From NCBI RefSeq assembly GCF_050015995.1, contig NZ_JBNHEP010000080.1:1-64000 (forward strand): a stretch of DNA of 64,000 bases, written 5' to 3'. Positions 1-6,975 of this stretch are shown in pieces. Below the pieces are notes generated by a model. It searched no databases, was not told the origin of the DNA, and was given only the letters and a program-made list of their open reading frames with translations. Position numbers and translations under genes: made by a program. The stretch comes from Trichodesmium sp050015995. GTDB lineage: Bacteria; Cyanobacteriota; Cyanobacteriia; Cyanobacteriales; Microcoleaceae. How positions within the stretch are numbered: position 1 is the first letter of the stretch; every line of letters starts with the position of its first letter.

Positions 1-1
1 G

Positions 2-837
2 TTTCAGTGGGTATTTGCAAATGTTGTGGGCGGGGCTGTGGGCGGGGCTGTGGGCAATGCTGTGAGCGGGGCTGTGTTCGGGGCTGTGGGCGGGGCTGTG
101 GGCTTGACTGTGATCATGGCTGTGAGCGGGGCTGTGGGCGGGGCTGTGGGCGGGGCTGTGGGCGGGGCTGTAATCGGGGCTGTGATCGGGTCTGTGTTCG
201 GGGATGTGATCGCGGTTGTAATCGGGGCTGTAATCGGGGCTGTAATCGGGATTGTCATCGGGGATGTGAGCGGGGTTTTGATCGTGGTCGCGATCCGAGT
301 TTGATCGTGATCGTGATCGTAGTCGTGATCGGAATTGCGATCAGATTAGTGACTGTGTTCGGGGCTGTGTTCGGGGCTGTGTTCGGTGCTGTGATCGGGG
401 CTGTTATGGGATTAGCGCAGTGGTTGGTGCTTAGAAAACAATTTTCCCAGACTGGGTTGTGGATACTGGTAACTGTTGTGTTCGGGGCTGTGTTCGGGGC
501 TGTGGGCGCGGCTGTGGGCGCGGCTGTGGGCGCGGCTGTGAGCGGGGCTGTGAGCGTAGCTGTGGGCGGGGTTGCTATGGGATTAGTCCAGTGGTTGGTG
601 CTCAGAAAACGACTTTCCCAGGCTGGCTGGTGGATACTGGCAAATGTTGTGGGCGTGGCTGTGTTCGGGGCTGTGGGCGTGGCTGTGTACGCTCCTTTGA
701 GCAATGCTGTGAGCGAGGCTGTGGGCGGGGCTGTGTTGGGGGCTGTGTTCGGGGCTATATATGGAGCAATTACCGGAGCTGCCTTGGTTTGGATGCTGCG
801 ACAATCCGGCACTGCTGCCATACACAATCAAAAGTAA
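2..837 (+). pseudogene. GAVx tetrapeptide-repeat membrane protein, 5'-partial and frameshifted
   Basis: The reading begins upstream of the window. From base 2 it gives a hydrophobic protein made of four-residue units GAVG, GAVF, GAVI and GAVS until a TGA at 302-304. The same composition then continues in the frame beginning at base 1 to the TAA at 835-837, so a net one-base shift lies at about 280-305, in a run of GATCGT-like hexamers. Two copies of a conserved block, QWLVLRK followed by a Trp-rich helix start, lie at about 418-480 and 589-650, 171 bp apart. The tail of a third (QWVFANVV) opens the window. Small-residue helices of this kind pack in membranes as glycine zippers, so an integral membrane protein is likely. 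The function is unknown. The shift may be a real mutation or a sequencing error in repeats. Confidence 0.6.
29..790. repeat. 12-bp minisatellite inside the GAVx gene
   Basis: Units of the type GGGGCTGTGGGC or GGGGCTGTGTTC recur with a 12-bp period over most of the gene, interrupted by the two QWLVLRK blocks. Because 12 is a multiple of three, gain or loss of units keeps the reading frame. The repeats also create long open frames on the other frames and strand, which are artefacts. Confidence 0.85.
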
Positions 838-1078
838 AAAGGAAGGGCTGATTCTTGTCTCCTTTAGTCAGTTATCATATCAAATCCGGATGATTAGTTA
901 TTGTAGTCATTGCGACTGGAACGGAGTGGAAGGAAGCAATCTGAGGGGTGGCGCGAGATTGCTTCCCTTTGGTCGCTGCAGACGACTCCATAGCGGATTC
1001 TATATTAGTTATCAGTTTTTGATAACCCATTTATCTCTCATATAATTACTGTAAAGTCATTGCGACTGGAAAGGAGTG
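838..1078. repeat. Intergenic dispersed palindromic repeat (CATTGCGACTGGA type)
   Basis: No gene is seen. The stretch holds a palindromic repeat in which CATTGCGACTGGA and GGAAGCAATCT face GAGATTGCTTCCC. A second copy starts at about 1053 and is split by the element at 1082-1222. Its outer parts carry ATATCAAATCCGG-like and GCGGATTCTATAT ends. Confidence 0.5.
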
Positions 1079-1081
1079 TAA

Positions 1082-1222
1082 TATCATGTCCGGTAGAACA
1101 GCTCGTAGTAGGGCTTGAGCAAAAAGATAGATATTTCATGGGCTAGAGCAATACTACAAACAAAAACTTCATTATAACTAATTATCCCATAGCGGAGGTA
1201 CCGCCAGAGGGGGCACATGATA
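1082..1222. mobile_element. TATCATGTCCGG-family MITE, copy 1 (TAA target duplication)
   Basis: A 141-bp element starts TATCATGTCCGG and ends CATGATA, flanked on both sides by TAA (1079-1081 and 1223-1225). It interrupts a copy of the CATTGCGACTGGA repeat: the uninterrupted copy near 920-940 reads GGAGTGGAAGGAAGC where this one reads GGAGTG, the element, then GGAAGC. No protein is encoded, so a transposase would have to act in trans. Confidence 0.75.
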
Positions 1223-1225
1223 TAA

Positions 1226-1492
1226 GGAAGCAATCTCTAAAATCCTGAGATTGCTTCGCTACCGTCGCAATGACAAGTATTCAAGCGAGTTTTATATATT
1301 GGTGGGTAAAGATATCAATATTCAGGTAGGGGCGGGTTCTCCAACAATTAATGATATCAAGCTGAGATGAGATGAACCCGCCCCTTATGCAATGGTGCGT
1401 TACGACAGATTGTTAAATGCCTTTCACAGTCATCATTAATAGCTGTCTAACGCACCCTACTGGACCGTTTCAACTGGTTAAGCTCATTAATT
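1226..1492. repeat. GGTGCGTT...AACGCACC repeat (empty site) and GGGCGGGTT palindrome
   Basis: At 1328-1385 a palindrome pairs GGGGCGGGTT with AACCCGCCCC. At 1393-1461 a repeat begins GGTGCGTTACGACAGATTG and ends CTAACGCACCCTAC. A second copy of the latter at 1675-1905 carries an inserted element, so 1413-1415 (TTA) is the unoccupied target. Confidence 0.7.
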
Positions 1493-1605
1493 TATAGCGG
1501 TTTTCACAAAGGTAGACTACAAAACTTCTTCCTTCTTCCTTCTTCCTTCTTCCTTCTTCCTTTAAACCCAAATCTCTGTACTCTATATTAATGAAAACTG
1601 CTATA
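1493..1605. mobile_element. MITE-like element with TATAGCGGTTTTCA ends
   Basis: The ends TATAGCGGTTTTCA and TGAAAACTGCTATA are inverted repeats. The interior contains a run of TTCTTCC heptamers at about 1526-1561. Ends of the same type delimit a longer copy at about 28140-28341. Confidence 0.55.
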
Positions 1606-1696
1606 ATGCGGAACCCGCCCCTACGCTTTGCAACATTTTAGGTGTGTCACACCACTACAAGACACATATTTAATGGTGCGTTATGACAGATTGTTA

Positions 1697-1848
1697 TATC
1701 ATGTTCGGTTGAATACTTACTAATTAGGCTCTTCTGTTGGGCTTTAGCCCTAGATAAACATTTAGTGGGCTAAAGCCCAACTACAAACTAATACTTTTTT
1801 ATCACTGATTATCCGCAATTCGTAGCTCCCCGGAGGGGGCACATAATA
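1697..1848. mobile_element. TATCATGTCCGG-family MITE, copy 2 (TTA target duplication)
   Basis: A 152-bp element starts TATCATGTTCGG and ends CATAATA, between direct TTA repeats at 1694-1696 and 1849-1851. It sits inside a GGTGCGTT repeat whose unoccupied counterpart is at 1393-1461. The interior holds a strong hairpin, GGGCTTTAGCCC against GGGCTAAAGCCC. Confidence 0.85.
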
Positions 1849-1905
1849 TTAAATGCCTTTTACAGTAATCATTGTAGCTTTCTAACGCACCCTACTGGAC
1901 TACCC

Positions 1906-2271
1906 TGGGAGCAAAAATTCAAGATAGCAGTTATTGTACATTTAACTTGCAAATTATCAAGAGAATAAACCTTGATTGACAGTATTTTTTTAAATATTTA
2001 TCTAGCAATAAGGATGTTTTGAAAGTAAAAATAACCTTAATTTCTAATCAATTTAATGTAATTTTGTGTTTAAAATTATATATAAAACCTTTATTTGTGT
2101 CAATAGTTATATGAGCTTTATTTTAAATTAACAATTGGTAACAGTTGATACTAAAACCCTTGAAAAAATTGTGATATTTTAAAATCAAGGTCGGAAAATA
2201 ACGACCATTAATGGCTAAAAAAACCATTATATTAGTAATAGCAATTACTCAGTTGAAAGGGGGAAATAACT
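1906..2271. other. AT-rich intergenic region upstream of the NADH dehydrogenase gene
   Basis: No gene or repeat family is recognised. The stretch presumably contains the promoter of the downstream gene, but no box can be assigned with confidence. A purine-rich ribosome site (AAAGGGGGAAA) precedes the ATG at 2272. Confidence 0.4.
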
Positions 2272-3633
2272 ATGAGTTTAAACCAGGAAAAACATCAATC
2301 TCCTCATCATGTTGTCATTGTTGGAGGTGGATTTGCAGGACTAGAAGCTGCCAAGCAGCTTGGGAAAGCACCTGTAAAAGTAACCTTGGTTGACAAAAGA
2401 AATTTCCATCTATTTCAGCCATTACTTTATCAGGTAGCTACAGGTAGTCTTTCCCCTGGAGATATTGCTTCTCCTCTTCGCGGTGTAGTTGCCGAACAGA
2501 AAAATACCCATGTTATTATGGGAGAAGTCGTGGATGTCGATCCCGAACAGAAAAAACTCATTTTACGCGATCAAGAATTAGATTACGATACATTAGTTCT
2601 AGCTACTGGTGTTAGCCATAACTATTTCGGAAATGATTGGTCAGAAAAAGCTCCCGGACTAAAAACAGTAGAAGACGCATTAGAAATGCGTCGGAGAATA
2701 TTCGCCTCCTTTGAAGCTGCAGAAAAAGAACCAGACTCAGAAAAACGGAAAGCACTTTTAACCTTTGCGATCGTCGGTGCTGGTCCAACAGGTGTTGAAT
2801 TAGCAGGTGCTTTAGCAGAATTAGCTCACACTAAATTAAAAGAAGAATACCGTTCCATTAATACTACCGAAGCTCAAATTCATCTGATCCAAAGTGGAGA
2901 AAGAATTTTACCTTCTTTCAAACCTGCTTTGTCAGAGAAAGCAAGAATAGAACTGGAGAAGTTGGGCGTCACAGTGATGACCAAAACACGGGTGACTAAT
3001 ATCGAAAACGATATAGTTACTGTTCGTTCTGGAGAAACAACAAAAGACATTCCAGCTCATACCATATTGTGGGGAGCAGGAGTGAAAGCATCAGCAGTAT
3101 CTGAAGCAATATCTAATCGCACAGGTGCTGAATTAGACCGTGCAGGTCGTGTTTTTGTCAATGAAGACCTGACAATACCTGGTTATCCTGACATTTTTGT
3201 GATTGGAGACTTAGCTAACTTCTCCCATCAAGGAGACTCCCCAGTACCTGGAGTTGCTCCAGCAGCAATGCAGGAAGGAGTTTATGTCGCGAAGCTAATT
3301 AGAAAGCGGTTGAAAGGTCAGACCTTAAAACCATTCCACTATATTGATTATGGTAGTTTGGCTGTTATTGGTCGTCACCAAGCAGTTGTACAGTATAAAG
3401 CCATTCGTTTCTCTGGACCTCTAGCTTGGTTTTCTTGGTTATTTATTCATATCTACTATATGATTGAATTTGATAACCAACTAATTGTTATGATTCAGTG
3501 GGCATGGAGCTACTTTACTGGTCAAGGTGGCGCTCGCCTAATTACTGAAAAAGCAATAAAAACACCTACATACGAAGAATGCCAAGCTCGCTATACTCCA
3601 TTAGTGACAAGTGAATCATCTGTTGAAGCTTAA
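2272..3633 (+). CDS. Type II NAD(P)H dehydrogenase (NDH-2), FAD-dependent
   Basis: This single-subunit, non-proton-pumping enzyme passes electrons from NAD(P)H through FAD to the quinone pool. At 453 aa it has the normal family length. The N-terminal FAD site VVIVGGGFAGLEAA lies at residues 14-27 and the second dinucleotide site, VGAGPTGVELAGA, at about 168-180. The FAD-closing motif IGDLA is at about 311-315. The C-terminal region, residues about 350-435, is rich in aromatic and hydrophobic residues, as in the membrane-binding helices of NDH-2. The ATG at 2272 follows a GGGGGA ribosome site and is preferred over the out-of-frame ATG at 2211. It is a stand-alone gene ending in a terminator. 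In cyanobacteria such enzymes are thought to tune the redox state of the plastoquinone pool. Which Ndb paralogue it is cannot be decided. Confidence 0.93.
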   Translation: MSLNQEKHQSPHHVVIVGGGFAGLEAAKQLGKAPVKVTLVDKRNFHLFQPLLYQVATGSLSPGDIASPLRGVVAEQKNTHVIMGEVVDVDPEQKKLILRDQELDYDTLVLATGVSHNYFGNDWSEKAPGLKTVEDALEMRRRIFASFEAAEKEPDSEKRKALLTFAIVGAGPTGVELAGALAELAHTKLKEEYRSINTTEAQIHLIQSGERILPSFKPALSEKARIELEKLGVTVMTKTRVTNIENDIVTVRSGETTKDIPAHTILWGAGVKASAVSEAISNRTGAELDRAGRVFVNEDLTIPGYPDIFVIGDLANFSHQGDSPVPGVAPAAMQEGVYVAKLIRKRLKGQTLKPFHYIDYGSLAVIGRHQAVVQYKAIRFSGPLAWFSWLFIHIYYMIEFDNQLIVMIQWAWSYFTGQGGARLITEKAIKTPTYEECQARYTPLVTSESSVEA

Positions 3634-3657
3634 TTAACAACTCGATCTAACTAACTG

Positions 3658-3700
3658 AGCGATCGCTATTCTCCTCATATAGGAAAGTGGCGATCGCTTT
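3658..3700 (+). terminator. Rho-independent terminator of the NDH-2 gene
   Basis: Inverted HIP1 octamers (GCGATCGC at 3659-3666 and 3690-3697) form a stem closed by about 22 nt and followed by TTTTGAT. It starts 24 bp after the stop. A copy of its right half with flanking bases recurs at about 13793-13825. Confidence 0.7.
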
Positions 3701-3721
3701 TGATATTATTAGATTATTTTT

Positions 3722-3993
3722 GAGCTATGTACTGAGCATGATTGGAGACTAATAGCATTAGGAATAATGCCAGACTATGTACATTTATTTTTAGAAGTTG
3801 ACCCAACTTTTGCTCCGTCGGTAATAATTAAGCGCATCAAAGGAAGAGCTTCACATCATTTTATGTTAAACTTTGTCCAATTATTTTAATACTGTTGATA
3901 GCCCTTTGGACTCCTAGTTTTTTTTGTGCAACAACAGGAAATGCTTCAATGGAGACTGTCAGGAAGTACATTGAAAGCCAAACCGGAAAGTAA
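3722..3993 (+). pseudogene. IS200/IS605-type TnpA (Y1 transposase) remnant
   Basis: The reading from 3722 gives a segment with MPDYVHLFLEV, the HUH-type motif of Y1 transposases (family form PDHVHL, here with the first His changed to Tyr), followed by IKRIKGRASHHF. It stops in frame near 3890. The protein resumes in another frame as LWTPSFF, then TVRKYIESQTGK to a TAA at 3991-3993; the Tyr of RKYIE corresponds to the catalytic tyrosine helix. The N-terminal third is missing, and a frameshift lies between about 3875 and 3905. It is therefore dead. A TnpB remnant of the same transposon group lies at 35878-36050. Confidence 0.8.
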
Positions 3994-4308
3994 CTCCGCT
4001 TTATTACCCGCGTGTCGTTATTCATCCAGCCCTTAAAACGAGCTGTCTAATACCAATTTCATCAACTTAGGCTACACTAATTGTCTTACTGAAATGTGAA
4101 ATAATTTCCTGAAATTACCGTAGCGTAAAAGTTTTAAGTCTACAACATCTTAATGCATGACTTTTGACTTTTGACTTCCGTGAAACGGTATAACTTCCTC
4201 CCGTCATTTTTTAGGTTTGCTCAAAATCCTTACTTTTTGAGCTATTGATAGCCAAAAGGTGGCACTTTTAGATCCCACGCACGCGGCAAGTAACTTTATT
4301 TATCAATA
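3994..4308. other. Intergenic region between the TnpA remnant and RTX leader A
   Basis: No gene is seen. At about 4100-4190 it contains a dispersed repeat (ATAATTTCCTGAAATTA, then TCTTAATGCAT, then CCGTGAAACGGTATAA) that recurs at about 30108-30244. Confidence 0.5.
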
Positions 4309-4662
4309 TAAAACTGAACTTTACCTTACCAAAACTGAATAAAACTGAATAAAACTGAATAAAACTTGTGTATATTACTTAGTTATAAATTAATTAAAAA
4401 TTAATTTATAACTACTAAATAATCTATGTATATCAGGCATAGACTTCATTAGAAGCAGATTTGTTTTTTGGTATATCTAATTTTCTTGTCCCAATTTACC
4501 TCAAAAGAGTTCAGTTTTGGCTATGTGAAAAACTCATTACCAAAACTGAACTTTTCTGTATTGTGTGTTCCGAGAATTTGAGTAATAGTCATATTAAGAA
4601 GGGAAAGAGAACAATCTCTTTAAACAAAAACAACAAAAACACCCATTATGGAGGATAGAACT
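4309..4662 (+). promoter_or_regulatory. RTX leader A: iterons plus long hairpin
   Basis: This is the first of five related upstream regions. It opens with AAAACTGAAC at 4312 and then three AAAACTGAAT units at 4331, 4341 and 4351, spaced exactly 10 bp. About 140 bp further on come the arms of a hairpin (about 4503-4520 and 4537-4555) that carry the same AAAACTGAAC core. Next are a conserved GGAAAGAGAACAAT box and the ribosome site GGAGG at 4650-4654. Conservation up to the start codon, with unrelated N-termini behind it in some copies, points to a regulatory 5' region. Whether the hairpin acts as DNA operator or RNA structure is not known. Confidence 0.75.
4331..4366 (+). repeat. 10-bp iterons AAAACTGAAT
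   Basis: Three perfect AAAACTGAAT units plus a fourth partial unit lie head to tail with a 10-bp period, on one face of the helix. The core recurs inverted in the hairpin arms of all five RTX leaders. Confidence 0.85.
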
Positions 4663-6303
4663 ATGACGAATAACGAAGTATGGACATGGGATGATATCCG
4701 CTTATACGATATGTCGGTTCCAGCCTTGAATGACATCGGCACTAAGAATATTTCAGGGTATTTCAATAATAACTTCCAAGCACAATATTTTTTTGACAGT
4801 AACATCCAAGGAAACGACACGATTTTCGCAGGAGCTGATGGCTTTAGTTACCACAGTAAGATTATTGGCTCAGATACTAATGATACTATTGATGGTAATG
4901 GTAATCAATTTTCTCTTGGATTTGCTGAAGTCAATAGATATGCCAATTCATATAGGGATCAAGGCATCGAAATAAAAATAACACAATTAAATGATGATAT
5001 TTCTGGTGGAGGGGGTGATGATGTAATCAGAGGTCATAAAGGAGATGATAGCCTCAAAGGAAATGTTGGCAACGATGAGATCTGGGGCCATGAGGGAAAT
5101 GACAGTCTAGTTGGTGGTGCGGGCGATGATATATTCTTTGGTGGAGTTGGAAGTGACATTATCAAAGGAGATGATGGTTTAGACACTTCTTTCTACATAC
5201 ACTCTAGCGCTGGCATTACAGTTGATTTAACCAATAAACCAGAGGATAGCTATGTTGAAGTCGCCGACGATGGATTCGGTGGCAAAGATAGGCTATACAG
5301 CATTGAGAACATCGTAGGTAGTGACTATGATGATAAGATCGCAGGAGACAATAACCCCAACGTTTTAGCTAGTGCAAAAGGGGACGATCTTCTCACAGGT
5401 AATGGAGGTGGAGATACTTTCATCCTCTCGAATGGAAAAAATACAATTACAGACTTCAATCCTTCTGAGGATAAGATTCAGATTGATGTTGAAGCATATT
5501 ACAATAACAATCAATCTGTAGACTTTGATGCAACTCATTCTGATACTGATAATACCCTTACTATCTCTGTAGCTGGTCAACAGGCTGCGATTCTAGAAAA
5601 TATCTCTAGTTCTCAAGTGGCAGATGCCTTACAAAAAATTGAGTTTATTGGACAAGAAAACAACACAATTGATTCTGATACTGATAATACCAATATCTCT
5701 TTTAAAGCTCAACTGGCTGCGATGCACGAAAATATCTTTTCTTTTGAAGAAAATATCTCTAGTTCTCCAGTGGTAGATACCTTACCAATAATTGAGTTTA
5801 TTCGAGAAGGAGAAGAAGAAAATACAATTGTCATCGCAAACAACACAATTGTTATCGGTGATGATGACAGTAACACTGGTCTCGGTGCCTCGTCTTCTAG
5901 TCAGTATATCTATGGTGGTGGCAGCGCAGATAGTCTCAGAGCTTTGAGTGGTAAGGATGTGTTACTAGGAGGAGATGGTGACGATTTCCTCGGTGGCTCT
6001 TACAAAGGTGACATCTTGATTGGTGGTACTGGTGCTGATACCTTTGCTCTCTATAGTTTTGGAGGATGGGGTGCTGGTAACGGCGGACTAGTAAGGAATA
6101 CTACTCCCGATAGCATCATGGACTTTACTGCTGCTGAAGGGGATAAGATTAATATCTTGAAAAGTCATTTTGCTCCTGAAGGTCTTGGCAGTCTCTCAGA
6201 TCTTTCCTTTGAAAATAACGAATTGTCCGTGAATGCTACAGTAATTGCTATGCTCCAAAATCAATCTGGCTTTGATCTTAACACTCATGTTGAGCTGTAC
6301 TAA
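4663..6303 (+). CDS. RTX protein A (haemolysin-type Ca-binding repeats)
   Basis: The 546-aa protein has no signal peptide and carries GGxGxDxUx nonapeptides at about residues 115-170, 230-250 and 420-455. These fold as Ca-binding beta-rolls in proteins exported by type I secretion. The start is 4663, eight bases after GGAGG; the in-frame ATG at 4648 overlaps the ribosome site and is ACG in the paralogue leader at 14665. The N-terminus (TWDDIRL, then GTKNISG) matches RTX B. After NxLVGGA it jumps to a segment found about 330 residues later in B, so the central module is missing. The C-terminal half matches C and D, including DATHSDT and SQVADALQKIEFI. The C-terminus (DFTAAEGDKI, ending HVELY) resembles those of C and D and probably carries the secretion signal. 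The role is unknown; surface or extracellular protein is likely. Confidence 0.85.
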   Translation: MTNNEVWTWDDIRLYDMSVPALNDIGTKNISGYFNNNFQAQYFFDSNIQGNDTIFAGADGFSYHSKIIGSDTNDTIDGNGNQFSLGFAEVNRYANSYRDQGIEIKITQLNDDISGGGGDDVIRGHKGDDSLKGNVGNDEIWGHEGNDSLVGGAGDDIFFGGVGSDIIKGDDGLDTSFYIHSSAGITVDLTNKPEDSYVEVADDGFGGKDRLYSIENIVGSDYDDKIAGDNNPNVLASAKGDDLLTGNGGGDTFILSNGKNTITDFNPSEDKIQIDVEAYYNNNQSVDFDATHSDTDNTLTISVAGQQAAILENISSSQVADALQKIEFIGQENNTIDSDTDNTNISFKAQLAAMHENIFSFEENISSSPVVDTLPIIEFIREGEEENTIVIANNTIVIGDDDSNTGLGASSSSQYIYGGGSADSLRALSGKDVLLGGDGDDFLGGSYKGDILIGGTGADTFALYSFGGWGAGNGGLVRNTTPDSIMDFTAAEGDKINILKSHFAPEGLGSLSDLSFENNELSVNATVIAMLQNQSGFDLNTHVELY

Positions 6304-6341
6304 CTAAAACTTTATATTAGTCAGAATTATGAAGCTTGATA

Positions 6342-6372
6342 GCAGGTGAATCTAGTTGTTAGATTCATCTGC
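6342..6372 (+). terminator. Conserved RTX terminator hairpin after gene A
   Basis: Arms GCAGGTGAATCTA and TAGATTCATCTGC (one G-U pair) close a five-base loop 38 bp after the stop. The following conserved stretch, about 70 bp ending near TTTTTAGTATCTTGG, is also found after genes C and D. Confidence 0.7.
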
Positions 6373-6975
6373 TTTGGAGTGCAGCAATATAGCGCTACGG
6401 GCAAAGCAAAAGTCACTTTTTAGTATCTTGGCTGTGATGTGGGAGATGGGAAGTTCTATAAATATTTGACAATAGCGCTCGTGAAGTCAACATTTTTTTA
6501 TACCTAATTAAGCGCTCTGCTTTGTTGAATAGGCGGGAAGTAGGGGCGGGTTCAGCCAAAAACATTGACAAAAGCACAGAAATTAAATAAACCCGCCCCG
6601 AAATTGGTGCAGGTAATACCAATTACCAAAAGTAATGCTATACTTAGGGAATACTTCAATTATTAAGTAATTAATACAGGCCAAACACCTTTTTGCTAAT
6701 TTGAGGTAATTTAAAGTTAATTATTCTTGTGTTTAATTATGCTGTACAGACGTTGAATGCAACCTCCCTCCCCCTACTCTCCTACTCAAGTAAATATAGA
6801 AAAGTTTTTGATAAACGGTATAACAATAATAGGGCGGGTTTAGCTAAATCTTTGATATCAGCAGGATGTTATCCTCAAAACCCGCCCCTACACGCTGGTT
6901 AAATCAACCCGCCCCGAAATAGATTTCAGTCACCATGGCGCTATCTATCTATCATAGCTGCGTTAGCGATTCCGT
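6373..6975. other. Intergenic region with GGGCGGGTT palindromes
   Basis: No gene is seen. Two palindromic elements pair GGGGCGGGTT with AACCCGCCCC (about 6543-6599 and 6831-6890), followed by a third half near 6905-6918. Confidence 0.5.

Noticed and set aside
7..300. Cys-Gly-Arg-rich open frame over the first 300 bases
   Set aside because: It is the minisatellite read in the wrong frame. The hydrophobic GAVx reading in the neighbouring frame keeps the QWVFANVV block and continues the same protein after the shift.
4..831. Thr/Pro-rich minus-strand frames opposite the GAVx gene
   Set aside because: They are antisense translations of a 12-bp repeat; the absence of stops follows from the repeat unit, not from coding selection.
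761..1045. 94-residue frame after the GAVx gene
   Set aside because: It overlaps the end of the gene in another frame and then runs through a dispersed repeat.
1510..1562. Possible CRISPR or other array at the TTCTTCC repeats
   Set aside because: Heptamers without spacers; a simple microsatellite.
4648..4662. Earlier ATG at 4648 as start of RTX A
   Set aside because: It overlaps the GGAGG ribosome site and is ACG in the corresponding leader B.
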